From Opitutales bacterium (GTDB lineage Bacteria > Verrucomicrobiota > Verrucomicrobiia > Opitutales > UBA2987): 64,000 nucleotides of DNA. The translations under genes were made by a program, and so were the position numbers. The stretch's first letter is position 1. Each line of letters begins with the position of its first letter. The notes beneath the pieces were generated by a model. It made no database searches and was not told the DNA's origin. It saw nothing but the letters and a program-made list of their open reading frames with translations. The stretch is taken from positions 26,745 through 90,744 of the forward strand of contig JAJFLU010000024.1 in NCBI GenBank assembly GCA_021772515.1, written 5' to 3'. This document shows, piece by piece, positions 1 to 10,398 of the stretch.

Positions 1-792
1 AAACGACAAGGTGAAATCCTCAAGCTTCTCGAAAGGGAAGGCGGTGCCAAGGTGACCGATTTGGGCCGACACTTTTCAGTCTCTGAGGTAACGATCCGGA
101 AAGACCTGGAAAAACTGGAAGCTGAAGGGGGCATTTTCAAGGGGCATGGGGGTGCCTTTTTAAAGGACGTTCCTGAGAAGTCCTCCGGTTTCTCATTCGA
201 GAAAACGGAAAATGTATATGAAAAGCAAGCGATTGGCCGAGCAGCAGAGCATTTGATTGAAAACCGTGACACCTTGATCATCGATTCGGGAACTACCACG
301 ATGGAATTGGCGAATGAGATTAATCAGGCCAAGAATCTCATTATTATTACAAATTCTGTGCCGGCCGCGCTTCGTTTGGCCAACATTCCCAGTATAGAAA
401 TCCATATTACTGGCGGAGAGGTTAACGCCAACAGTCTGGCTGTTGCAGGACCGCAGGCGGCAGACTTTTTTGAAAGCATTCATGTGGACAAACTCTTTCT
501 CTCCGCCATTGGTCTATCTTTCAAAACCGGCCTCGTTTACTCCGAAACAGACAGCGCCATTGTCAAGAAGGCGATGATTCAGGCGGCCGAACAGGTCTAT
601 TTGCTCCTCGATTCATCTAAGTTTGAAAAGAAATCCTTTTCACCCATCGGCGCGATAGAGGTGCTTGATTTCGTGATAACCGACAGCGGGATCAGTCCTG
701 CAAACCGTGAAGCCTTGGAAAAAATGGGGATTGAGGTGATTATCGCAAATCGAGGATTTGCCGGGACCGATTCCGATCAGACAGGTTCTTAG
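1..792 (+). CDS. DeoR-family transcriptional regulator (5' end outside window)
   Basis: Open reading frame continues in frame to base 1 (KRQGEILKLLEREGGAKVTDLGRHFSVSEVTIRKDLEKLE), a DeoR-type HTH followed by a sugar-isomerase-like sensor domain (IIDSGTTTMELA...ITNSVPAA...GGEVN). The GTG at 52 is probably not the true start. Confidence 0.9.
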   Translation, partial: KRQGEILKLLEREGGAKVTDLGRHFSVSEVTIRKDLEKLEAEGGIFKGHGGAFLKDVPEKSSGFSFEKTENVYEKQAIGRAAEHLIENRDTLIIDSGTTTMELANEINQAKNLIIITNSVPAALRLANIPSIEIHITGGEVNANSLAVAGPQAADFFESIHVDKLFLSAIGLSFKTGLVYSETDSAIVKKAMIQAAEQVYLLLDSSKFEKKSFSPIGAIEVLDFVITDSGISPANREALEKMGIEVIIANRGFAGTDSDQTGS

Positions 793-928
793 AACCGGAA
801 CTGACCAGAACCGGGTAGTTAAAGAGAATAACACGGCAATTACTCTACTAATATTCTAGTAAACTAGGTCGGCCACACTACTTAAGACCGTGAGATAATT
901 AGTTTTTTAGAATATTAGCTTATCACAC

Positions 929-945
929 GAATTCTTCGCGAATTC
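929..945. promoter_or_regulatory. Small inverted repeat GAATTC-TTCGC-GAATTC, possible operator
   Basis: Perfect 6-bp arms with 5-nt spacer in the intergenic gap between the DeoR regulator and the ThuA-like gene. Confidence 0.25.
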
Positions 946-1074
946 AATACGGGAACCGGGCCGTTAGATTCCGAGGATCATGCATTAACGCTGATTTAGA
1001 TGTTGGAAACATTATAAAAATTGGATTCCTCGGTATGATAAGATAGAGACCTCTCTAACATAGGAAAAACGAAA

Positions 1075-1869
1075 ATGAAAAAATTATCCGTCATCGCATG
1101 GAACGAGAATGTTCACGAGCAAGTGAATAAGGTCGTTAAAGAAATCTATCCTGGAGGAATACATAACGCGATTGCGGAAGGTTTACGAAATCAGGATGGC
1201 GATGGGCTTCTTGAGGTATCGACCGCCACTTTGCAGGAACCAGAACACGGCCTCACGGCAGAACGCCTTGAAGACACTGATGTTCTTTTCTGGTGGGGAC
1301 ACCGTGCGCACAACGAGGTCGTTGATGCCATCGTTGACCGGGTTCAAGAACGCGTTCTCCAAGGTATGGGACTTGTCGTCCTCCACTCCGGGCATTTTTC
1401 CAAAATCTTCAAGCGCCTGATGGGAACCTCCTGCGGCCTCAAATGGCGGGAAGCTGGAGAACGTGAGCGGCTTTGGGTGACGAATCCCGGTCATCCAATT
1501 GTCAGAGGACTGGGGGATTGTATCGAGCTTGAACATACGGAGATGTACGGCGAACCATTCGGCATTCCTGTACCGGACGAGCAGGTTTTTATCTCGTGGT
1601 TTGAAGGCGGGGAGGTCTTTCGTTCTGGATGTTGCTGGCATCGCGGAAACGGGAAAATATTCTATTTTCGACCGGGGCATGAGACCTACCCCATCTACCA
1701 TAACGGGCAGATTCACCAGATCCTTTATAATGCAGCGCTTTGGGCGGCTCCACAGGGAGCATGGTCAGGGGTTATGAATGCTCCCAACGTACCAGTTGAA
1801 CATGCCCGTGAAAAGATCCGTAGGAAAGGTGAATCCTTGCATGCCGAGGGTGAAGAAGGATTTAAGTAA
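1075..1869 (+). CDS. ThuA-like (trehalose utilization) domain protein
   Basis: 264 aa; [16 protein letters not shown]...[14 protein letters not shown]...[12 protein letters not shown]...[37 protein letters not shown]...HPI is characteristic of ThuA-like glutamine-amidotransferase folds. Confidence 0.85.
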   Translation: MKKLSVIAWNENVHEQVNKVVKEIYPGGIHNAIAEGLRNQDGDGLLEVSTATLQEPEHGLTAERLEDTDVLFWWGHRAHNEVVDAIVDRVQERVLQGMGLVVLHSGHFSKIFKRLMGTSCGLKWREAGERERLWVTNPGHPIVRGLGDCIELEHTEMYGEPFGIPVPDEQVFISWFEGGEVFRSGCCWHRGNGKIFYFRPGHETYPIYHNGQIHQILYNAALWAAPQGAWSGVMNAPNVPVEHAREKIRRKGESLHAEGEEGFK

Positions 1870-2586
1870 ACAACCTTACTATCACGAGGAATTTTCAAAA
1901 GAACAAAATCACTCTGGAATTACCAAAAAACAGAGCAGCCATTTTTACGGGTACCAGCAATGGGTTGGGGTGACAGATTGCATTACACTTCTCAGACTAT
2001 GGTTGTAAAATCGTCCCTGTTTAAAGTGCTGAACCGGTTTTGAACTTCGGTGAGCGGAGGTTCGCTTTATAGCAGAAGGATAGATCATCCCTTCCGCCCG
2101 CCCTGGACTAGCTCGGACAATAGAAGGCAAAACTTCAACAAGCAGATAGTCCAGACGAACCAAGAGTGGTAAACAAGGTATTTGGGGGCAAGGTTCACTC
2201 CACCCAGAAAATTCACAGTAATTGCCATTATCTGTCCTGTAAGGCTCATAGTCAATTCCTTAGTCTAATGGGTATGAGCATACCCGGAAGACTGATCGCT
2301 TTCAAAAAGGAGTTACTGGCTTACCTTTCCAAAGAAGTCTTTAGGCGTAGAACCTGACTTTAATATAGACGTGTGTGAGCCTTTTGAAAAAGCTGGCTAT
2401 CGCATTGTCAGGCAAATTTTCATCAACACGATCTGGTCAACCCTGAGATTCTACGAAACCCGATTGGTTTAATATTTTTTTCCATTATCTGGCGTAGTGT
2501 CTCGATTGGGAACCGCCTCCTGATAGATATTTTTATGCTAAGAACATTAAAATCCATCCCTCCCTTTCTTCCATTTTGCGGCGTAT

Positions 2587-2630
2587 GGCCGTCAAGGTAT
2601 TGCTCGTTCCTGCGCTCCACCTTGACAGCC
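2587..2630. repeat. Imperfect inverted repeat GGCCGTCAAGGT ... ACCTTGACAGCC
   Basis: 11/12-bp arms (2587-2598 and 2619-2630) in a non-coding stretch of the island. Confidence 0.5.
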
Positions 2631-2789
2631 CGCCTGAATTTTTGGAAGAGGGGTCGGGTTTTTATGAATGGTTTACCGTTCGCTTGCCGCCGCTATCCGT
2701 ATTTCTCCGGTTCGTCACGCATTCGGGTTTCATGGCTCTCACAATACTCGCCTGTCCTGCAATTGATTTTTTTCACCCAATACCGTACA

Positions 2790-3435
2790 ATCTTCAAATA
2801 CCACGATGACGAGGTATTCTTCCCCGTCTCTCATCTCGCAGAATTCCATGAAGCTTGCTGAACTCCCGGATTTCCTTCGCATCTACGGCAAACCCTAAAG
2901 ACATCAGATGTTTTCTCAATTCACCCGTTCTGTAACGCTCTTTCGGATTGGCTAGCAAGTAAAATAAGGCATTCAGCTTCCACTAGCTAGCTGAACCATA
3001 CGTTTCCGGCCCCAGTTGATCGACGGCTCTAGACCCCAGCAGATCTACCGCCTTAGCTATCTCTTTAAAGAACTTGGCCCGATCATGGTGAATCGCCTCC
3101 GCCATAATATCCAAACTCACCCTTTGTAGGGCAATGCTAACCTCATAGCTCTTAGCGTTGCTCATTCCTTTCTTCCACTCGTAGACGAATAGAAACGCCG
3201 TCAGGTCGATATTTCCCGCCTGAAACTGTTGCATCAGTTCTTCAATCTCGAGAAGCTTGAGACCACCGTAGGACCGATTTTGGAATCGCCAGATGTGCCG
3301 ATTTATTCCATCGACCCCCTCTTTTCCAATATGCGCTATTCAGTTCCGATGAAGGCTTGTCGATCCTACCGGATAGCACTTTAGCAAACCGCTCCCCATC
3401 TTCTGGCAGTGCTTTGCCCCGAAAATACTCTCACT
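2790..3435 (-). pseudogene. Decayed copy of the 8006..8797 unknown protein
   Basis: Minus-strand translation MQQFQAGNIDLTAFLFVYEWKK...LQRVSLDIMAEAIHHDRAKFFKEIAKAVDLLGSRAVDQLGPETYGSAS* matches MQQYQAGNIDLTAFLFVCEWKK...ETYGSASWWKLN of the intact copy. A TAG replaces a TGG (Trp) codon, homology continues downstream (gaagcttgctgaactcccgg), and the N-terminal ~50 aa are missing. Confidence 0.85.
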
Positions 3436-3994
3436 TAAAGTGGTAGTGAAGATGGGGTCCGATCAAAAGGCATCCAGGATGTCTGCCAGGCCAACAATAT
3501 CAGTCTGAGTCGAGTAGAGCGATTGCGACTCGCACCCGATACGGTATTTTCAAAAGAAAAGGAACCAGTGCTGTGAGATTCTCAAACAGCACAGAATCAC
3601 TCAGCCCAGTTTTCGCCGAACAACGGTCAAATCCTCAACGAATAGTAATTGCTGCCTATTCAACTTCAGGAAGCCCGAAAAAACAATTGCCAAAGCGTAA
3701 AAAATTGAGCAATTTTCACCCGAAATCCTCCAAGGGCGAAATTTTAACTATTTATATCCACCATTTGGAAAATTTGAAAATATATATCATGAGTCAACCT
3801 CCGTAAGTATTTTATATATTTCATACCTTTTGTTAAATCATGTTGGAAATCAACGATTTGAAATACATTTTTACATTTCCGATTCGACTTGGGAACCTGC
3901 CTTCACTCTCTGCGAAGTATCTATTTCACGCACCGTTTTTATACAAGACGATTGACGAACTAGCGAAACTTGGCTTTCAACACATTTATAAAAG

Positions 3995-6900
3995 ATGCTG
4001 ACTCTCAATGAGATAATTTGTCTCCTGGGCTATAGCGATTCGTCCCAGTTTTTTCGCGAGAATCCTCCGGATGATCCTTATTTAAGCGGCCTGCATCAAA
4101 CAGCTACGAATGCAGCCAGCAATCTTTCACCGAAACCGGTCATCGAAGGGCTATACTACTTTGAGACTCAAGCCCCGGACTTAGACGGTGCAAATAAAAC
4201 TGGGCGCCTGCGTCCCGCCGTCTGTGTTGCAGAGGCTGCCACTAAAGACATCGCGCGACAACTCCACCGGCGGCTATGGAATCTTGGAACCGTCCCTTTC
4301 ATTATCATTCGCCTGCCCAACGAAATTCAACTTTACAGCGGTTTCAAATACGATCGTGAGCATGATGAGCCATTCAAGATTCTCCATAGCAATGACGAAA
4401 CGCAGACTTATCTAACCATTTTAAACGCTGAAACCATTGATTCAGGACGTATTTGGCGGACTCCATTAGCGGATGAATTGAGTGCTCGTGACCGGGTCGA
4501 CACTAGCCTGCTTAATAATCTGAATGCGCTTAGCAAAGTCCTGCGAAAAATAATTCACCCCGTATTGCCAGCGTCGGCAGCGCACGCTTTGATCGGTAAA
4601 TATATCTATTTGCGCTTTCTCAAGGATCGACGCATCCTGACAGATAACTGGATAAGGGACGAAGCGGGTTTGTCTTCACTGGAAGATGTTTTTGGTCGTA
4701 ACGCGTCACGTAATAAACTTCGTAAATTAGTCAATGCGCTGGAAGATAAATTTAATGGAGGCGTTTTTAAACTGGATTACACCAAAATTCAGGACAAGCA
4801 TGTTCGAATAGTCGCTTCAGTTTTCAGTGGTGATGAATTACTGTCGTCGAATCATACCCTTGTTCGCCAGCTTTCACTCAATTTTCAAATTTATCATTTT
4901 GAGTATATTCCGGTCGAATTACTTTCGTCTATTTATGAGCAGTTCCTGCACGCTGATAAAAAAGGCCGTGAGAAAGGAGCTTACTACACACCAGAGCCAT
5001 TAGCGGACTACCTGTTATTCGAAATGAATACAGTAAAACCATTACGTCCTGGTATGACTGTGTTCGATCCTGCTTGCGGCTCAGGAATCTTTCTTGTTCT
5101 GGCCTACCGTCGTCTCGTTGAGTTGAAAAAAAAGGAACTTGGTCGCAGTCTTAGGGCCGCTGAATTACGTAACATTCTCGTCGAATCAATTTTCGGTGTC
5201 GAACGGGAATCGGAAGCCTGCAATGTCGCGGCATTTAGTTTGCTTTTGGCAATGTGGCATTACATCGATCCTCCTGAGTTGGAGCGTATGCATTGGAAGT
5301 TTCAGTTTCCAAACCTGCTTGAAACTAATCTCTGCCAATCCGACTTCTTTGAACAATATACGCGATTCCGTCGGGAAGGTCGTAAATTCGACTGGGTGGT
5401 GGGTAACCCGCCATGGGTAGAGGATAAATCAGCTACGAACCCAGATAGTAATGATCAAAAGGTATTTGCTCACTGGAGATCAGAGCCGAAAAACAGAGTA
5501 CATACACCTGGAAAGAAAGTACAGCTAGGCTTTGCTTGGGAAACGCTCAATTTTGTTGCCCAGAATGGAGTTATAGGCCTCGTTATGCCTGCGCCGGATT
5601 TGTTCAACAGCGAGTCAGCAGGTTTTCGCCGGTCTTTTTTCACCGCAACAACTTTTCGACGAATCACGAATTTTGCCAATATCCGCGGATCGCTTTTTAC
5701 TCGGAAGCAAACAAGGCATAAGCATCTTGACGATGAGGGTGACAGCAGCAACGCCTCTATGCCTGCTTCTACTTGGGTTTTTCAGCCCGTTAGAGAGGAT
5801 GTGCGGGAACCGGATATTGTCCATGCGGCGCCATTGGTTGTCAATCAACACGCATTGAGCGGCCATGGGAAAAGCCATTTGTGGAGCATAACCATCTATG
5901 GTGGTGATATTTGCTATGTCCCTGCAAAGGAGGCGGCAACTGGCGAAGCACATGTTTGGAAACTTGCTCAATGGGGGACGCGACGCGACGCGTGGGCTCT
6001 TCGACGACTCAATCAACTCTATCCGACAACATTGAGCAAATACTGCGAGTCCCAAGATTGGCTAAAACCATATAAAGAAGAAAATGCCCGGCTTCAGTTT
6101 CCTGTCGAGGGTCCTCAAATTAAAAATGATCCGGGAAAGAATAACGAAAATGCGTATCTTCGAGAATACATTGGTAAAAAACGGGTCGTGGCTCAATTGC
6201 TTGGCGATGAGAAGAAACATAAGGGACAGCGTTTCACAATATCAGAAAACACGTTGGAAACGATTACTGAGAAAAACTGTTATTTTCGGCGTAAAGGTGG
6301 TTTAGAAGCATCATATCCTCCGCATCTTTATTTTTCCTATTATTGGAAAGACTTCATGATTTACTCTGATGAGTTTTTTGTCATCCCTCCCCGTCGTTTT
6401 GGTATTGCATGTCCTCCTGAAGACGCCGAAAAACTACGAGCGTTGGCAGTCTACCTTTGGAGTTCGCTTGCAGACTATTTCATTTTTTTTAATACACCGC
6501 AGTGGGGTGTCTATTCAACCAAGCGGCAGGTCAACGTATCCCAGGTTCGAAAGATTCCAGTTCCTGACTTTAGTAGTGAACAAATCTCTGTTTTGGCGAA
6601 TCTGCACAGTGAAATTGTAGCCGGGGAACTGGACCGTGTAAAAAAATTCTCGCTTGAAGCTGAAGATTCAGGTTGGGAAAAACGGCGCCAGAAACGCATC
6701 GACAAGGCAGTGTTTGCTCTCGTGAAACCGCCACATCAATTACAGATGCTCGTTGAAGATTTCATTGAATACAGGCTACCGCTTGATGAAGGTAAACGCT
6801 ACGCCAAACGGCTCTGTGGCCAACCAACCAAGAAGGAACTTTTAAGTTATGGAAAAGAACTGCGCAACGAATTGGATGTCTTTATTGAAAACGAGGTGCG

Positions 6901-7225
6901 GCACAAGATCGATTTCACGGTCAGCGAGGATTGGATTTACTGCCGAATTACACAGGAAGATCGACTGAACGCTGTGTCGGCTACCCAATTCGGATACGCA
7001 AAAGCCGACGGCGGAACAACAGCACTATTAGGAAAAATTCGTCAGCTAGCCGGGCAAGAATTATCGGGCCGGTTTTTTCTCCAGCGTGAAGTTATCATCG
7101 TCGAAACGAAGGCGCTTCACCTTTTCAAGGCTGCACGCAGGATGGACTGGACACGAGCTTCTGCGCTTTCCGATGCGGACAACCTCATTGCCCACGCGAT
7201 CGAGAAGAGTCATCAGGCCGCATGA
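3995..7225 (+). CDS. Large N6-adenine DNA methyltransferase-type restriction-modification protein
   Basis: 1076 aa. Motif I VFDPACGSGIFLVLAYRRL and motif IV FDWVVGNPPWVEDKS (NPPW), preceded by GAYYTPEPLADYLL, typical of gamma-class N6-adenine methylases of type I/IIG-like systems; long N- and C-terminal extensions. Confidence 0.88.
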   Translation: MLTLNEIICLLGYSDSSQFFRENPPDDPYLSGLHQTATNAASNLSPKPVIEGLYYFETQAPDLDGANKTGRLRPAVCVAEAATKDIARQLHRRLWNLGTVPFIIIRLPNEIQLYSGFKYDREHDEPFKILHSNDETQTYLTILNAETIDSGRIWRTPLADELSARDRVDTSLLNNLNALSKVLRKIIHPVLPASAAHALIGKYIYLRFLKDRRILTDNWIRDEAGLSSLEDVFGRNASRNKLRKLVNALEDKFNGGVFKLDYTKIQDKHVRIVASVFSGDELLSSNHTLVRQLSLNFQIYHFEYIPVELLSSIYEQFLHADKKGREKGAYYTPEPLADYLLFEMNTVKPLRPGMTVFDPACGSGIFLVLAYRRLVELKKKELGRSLRAAELRNILVESIFGVERESEACNVAAFSLLLAMWHYIDPPELERMHWKFQFPNLLETNLCQSDFFEQYTRFRREGRKFDWVVGNPPWVEDKSATNPDSNDQKVFAHWRSEPKNRVHTPGKKVQLGFAWETLNFVAQNGVIGLVMPAPDLFNSESAGFRRSFFTATTFRRITNFANIRGSLFTRKQTRHKHLDDEGDSSNASMPASTWVFQPVREDVREPDIVHAAPLVVNQHALSGHGKSHLWSITIYGGDICYVPAKEAATGEAHVWKLAQWGTRRDAWALRRLNQLYPTTLSKYCESQDWLKPYKEENARLQFPVEGPQIKNDPGKNNENAYLREYIGKKRVVAQLLGDEKKHKGQRFTISENTLETITEKNCYFRRKGGLEASYPPHLYFSYYWKDFMIYSDEFFVIPPRRFGIACPPEDAEKLRALAVYLWSSLADYFIFFNTPQWGVYSTKRQVNVSQVRKIPVPDFSSEQISVLANLHSEIVAGELDRVKKFSLEAEDSGWEKRRQKRIDKAVFALVKPPHQLQMLVEDFIEYRLPLDEGKRYAKRLCGQPTKKELLSYGKELRNELDVFIENEVRHKIDFTVSEDWIYCRITQEDRLNAVSATQFGYAKADGGTTALLGKIRQLAGQELSGRFFLQREVIIVETKALHLFKAARRMDWTRASALSDADNLIAHAIEKSHQAA

Positions 7226-7866
7226 GCAAAGCCACCGACTTACCCAGCCGTTATCGACAAGCTTTCCGTAAGAAGGTTCATAGGCTCATCGCATGGGGGT
7301 ATCAGGACGCGAAAGCAAAATGCGGCCCTAAAGAAGAGGAAGAAAGCATTACGGGGTATATTTCAGATGCGGTAGAATTGCGATTGGATGACCCTGGGAT
7401 CCCTTCTGATTACAATTCAATAGGTATCCACGAAGAAAAACCACATGGTGGAGACGGTCGTAAAGGAAAGGGGCGATATCGCATCGATATCCAGTTCAAG
7501 GATTCGAGTAGTCGGCCGCGGGCTCGGTTTAGTATCGAAGCCAAGCGACTGAAGACGGGGGGGTTCCCAATCGGAGCATACACTGGAAACGAGGGAATGG
7601 AATGCTTTCTAAATGGGTCTTATGCTAGAAACGAACCAGAGGTTGCGATGCTCGCTTACGTGCAAAATAAAGAGTTTGCCTATTGGCACAGACAATTACA
7701 TAGCAAATTCGATAATGACGCTGGATTAAAACGAACCATCAAAAGAGAACTAAAAGCCGTTGAAGTTATTCTGGAATTACCGCACGAATTGCTCAGTGAG
7801 CATAACCGGAACGGAGCCAGCGTAGTAATGATATACCATATTTTTCTCGACTGCCGTGTAGCATGA
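7222..7866 (+). CDS. Putative PD-(D/E)XK-type nuclease partner of the methyltransferase
   Basis: 214 aa; start overlaps the upstream stop by 4 nt (ATGA). Contains GRYRIDIQFKDSSSRPRARFSIEAKRLKTGG, a D...(beta)...ExK arrangement resembling restriction-nuclease active sites. Confidence 0.6.
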   Translation: MSKATDLPSRYRQAFRKKVHRLIAWGYQDAKAKCGPKEEEESITGYISDAVELRLDDPGIPSDYNSIGIHEEKPHGGDGRKGKGRYRIDIQFKDSSSRPRARFSIEAKRLKTGGFPIGAYTGNEGMECFLNGSYARNEPEVAMLAYVQNKEFAYWHRQLHSKFDNDAGLKRTIKRELKAVEVILELPHELLSEHNRNGASVVMIYHIFLDCRVA

Positions 7867-8005
7867 TTTGTAGTTGCCACTACTCGACCAACCGGACAGC
7901 GTAAGATAACTTAAACCAGAGATATTACATTGCCAAACAAATCCTATCTTTCATAAATTGGGTATATTATTCTTTGCTTTTCATAGTCGTTTTTTAATTC
8001 ATTTG

Positions 8006-8797
8006 TCAGGTTTTTTTTGGAATTCGCCCCCTTCTCTCGTCGCGTTGTATACCGTGAAGCTTGCAGAACTCCCGAATCTCCTTTGCGTCCACGGCCAGCA
8101 CTAAAGACCTCAAATGTTCCCTCAATTCCCCCGTCCGGTATCGCTCCTTCGGATGACCGAGCAAGTAAAGTAAGACATTCAGCTTCCACCAGCTCGCCGA
8201 TCCATACGTTTCCGGCCCCAGTTGGCCGACGGCTTTGGACTCCAGGAGATCAATCGCCTTGGCGATCTGATTGAAAAGCCTGGCCCGGTCGCGGTGGATC
8301 GTCTCAGCCATCAAATCCAAGCTCACCCTTTGCAGGGTAAGGCTAACTTCATCGCTCTTACCGTTGGCCGCTTCTTTCTTCCACTCACAGACGAACAGAA
8401 ACGCCGTTAGGTCGATATTCCCCGCCTGATACTGTTGCATCAGTGCTTCAATCTCAGACCGCTTGAGACCGCCATAGGATTGATTCTGGAATCGTTCGAT
8501 CTGTCGATACACTCCCTCGACCCCCTTTTTCCCAATGAGATTAACTAGTTCCTTAGAAGGTTCGTCACTCTGGCCGGAGAGCACCTTGGCAAACCTATAC
8601 CCATCTTCCGGTACCGGTTTGCCCCGAAAATACTCATCAAAGAGCTTCTGAATTTCAGACGAGGTCGCATATTCCGCCTTGAGCCAATGCCTCACATGAG
8701 GAGATTTGCGGCAAAGCCTCACCAACTCCATCATGGCGGCATCCTTGTCCTCAATGGACAAAGCTTTTTGTAAACGCTCTGGAGAGAATATGGACAT
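8006..8797 (-). CDS. Uncharacterised protein, mobile-element associated (intact copy of duplicated gene)
   Basis: 263-aa ORF with a decayed paralogue at ~2790-3435; adjacent to and co-oriented with the integrase. No recognised domain. Confidence 0.65.
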   Translation of the reverse strand: MSIFSPERLQKALSIEDKDAAMMELVRLCRKSPHVRHWLKAEYATSSEIQKLFDEYFRGKPVPEDGYRFAKVLSGQSDEPSKELVNLIGKKGVEGVYRQIERFQNQSYGGLKRSEIEALMQQYQAGNIDLTAFLFVCEWKKEAANGKSDEVSLTLQRVSLDLMAETIHRDRARLFNQIAKAIDLLESKAVGQLGPETYGSASWWKLNVLLYLLGHPKERYRTGELREHLRSLVLAVDAKEIREFCKLHGIQRDERRGRIPKKT

Positions 8798-8886
8798 AAG
8801 TGTCCGAAAGCGATCCGTTCCCTGGGCTAAGAAATAGAATCACAACGTAAGTTTGGGACTAGGACAACAAAGTAAGCGAAAAACGA

Positions 8887-10251
8887 TCAGGCCACGAAGC
8901 GAGATACTATCTCGAGGATCTGCCCTTTTCTCTCTTTCCAATTTTTTGTGTTCTGCTCTTTGACCAATCGCAGAATCTCCGCCAGTTCTTCTCGTCCAAT
9001 GGTCGGCACATCCGATTGCCCCGTAATCATCAGTTGCGGCATCTTCGCTTCCAAGGCCCGTCGAAAGTCCTCTCTTCCGGGTCGAAAATAGTGCGTCAGG
9101 ACCACGTCAACGGTTCGGTGGCCGGTCACTTTTTTAATCAATTCCATTTCGACGCCAGAGAGCAAAGCCAACGTCACCCAAGTTACACGAAACGAATGAA
9201 AGTCGATCACCGAGGCTTTCTTTAATCCAACTTCCCTCTCAACATGAAGGTTTCCTCTGTGATTGGGATCTTCTTCGCTACCATTCGATTGCCGATCATA
9301 AAACCCGGCCTCTTTGAGCACTTTCCTTACGCGCCAGGTAATACCGTCCGGGTTGGAACGATACATCTTGGCAAGTTCAGGAAATACATATTCGTCGGAT
9401 GACGATGGCTGACTATTTATCTCGTCAAATAACAACGGAAACAGCGGTATATCCACCCGCTCTCCCGTTTTGGAAGTGGTTACACGCACAAATCGTGCTT
9501 TAAGGTCGGTTTCTCTTCTCTTGAGAAGGCAGCAATCGCCTTTGCGCATGGCCGTACACATGCCTGTAATAATGGCCGGACGTATAAACGCATGTTCCTT
9601 CCGTAGCACAACCTCTATAATTTCCGAAAGCTCATCGGGAGAAAACGGCCTGCGAAATACCGTATCTTCAACCTTGGTCGGTATGCCTTCAAACGGATTA
9701 TCCGTCAGGCCAGCCTTCTTTTTCAACTTCTCAAAAGTGGACCGCAAAAGGATCAACCCGTTGTTGTATGTCTTACCCGAAACGCCTCTTTTTTCTTCCG
9801 AACGCAAGAACGCCTCGGCAATGTTGCTCTGAACATCGGCCATTTCAACCGCTTTGGGAAAATTGCCACGCACAAATACAGCGAACCGCTTAAACAGCGA
9901 ATTTACTTGCGCGACATACCGCGTGCTTGGCCTGCGCTTTCTCGGAATCTTCCTCCATGCATCGAACATTTCATCCAGGATAATTGCTCCGACTTTGCTG
10001 CCGGTGCGAATCGCATGGATCTTTTGCAACAGTTCTTCCGATTGGCCCTTTTTGCGAAATTCCGTCGTCACCTCGTTTAGTTTTTGTAAAGCTCGCTCGC
10101 GAGAGCGCTCAAATGCAACATCGCCCTGGCCGCGAAGGGACTTGGGACGCTTGCCGCGAATTTCCACTCCAAGGTTGACGAATTCCCGTTTCCCATCGAT
10201 CATGGGTCTTCCGTAGAACCATTTTGCATCCTTTCTGATCTCTAGTGTCAT
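8887..10251 (-). CDS. Site-specific tyrosine recombinase / integrase
   Basis: 454 aa; catalytic-box residues in RPAIITGMCTAMRKGDCCLLKRRETD, TTSKTGERVDIPL, FHSFRVTWVTLALLSGVEMELIKKVTGHRTVDVVLTHYF (R, K, HxxR, GH, Y). Confidence 0.93.
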   Translation of the reverse strand: MTLEIRKDAKWFYGRPMIDGKREFVNLGVEIRGKRPKSLRGQGDVAFERSRERALQKLNEVTTEFRKKGQSEELLQKIHAIRTGSKVGAIILDEMFDAWRKIPRKRRPSTRYVAQVNSLFKRFAVFVRGNFPKAVEMADVQSNIAEAFLRSEEKRGVSGKTYNNGLILLRSTFEKLKKKAGLTDNPFEGIPTKVEDTVFRRPFSPDELSEIIEVVLRKEHAFIRPAIITGMCTAMRKGDCCLLKRRETDLKARFVRVTTSKTGERVDIPLFPLLFDEINSQPSSSDEYVFPELAKMYRSNPDGITWRVRKVLKEAGFYDRQSNGSEEDPNHRGNLHVEREVGLKKASVIDFHSFRVTWVTLALLSGVEMELIKKVTGHRTVDVVLTHYFRPGREDFRRALEAKMPQLMITGQSDVPTIGREELAEILRLVKEQNTKNWKERKGQILEIVSRFVA

Positions 10252-10398
10252 CTCATAAGCCTCCAGTCTATTTTATTCTATTCGAACATTGCGGAACAAC
10301 GTGGCACAACTATGACGCCGTTTGGGGCGTTTGTCAAAGTTTTAACCACAGAAAGCGTTATTAATTTCATAACTAATTGGTAATCAATACTAGCTCTG

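Noticed and set aside
2535-2861. 108-aa plus-strand ORF and overlapping ORFs
   Set aside because: Overlaps the inverted repeat and the edge of the pseudogene; no recognisable protein motif.
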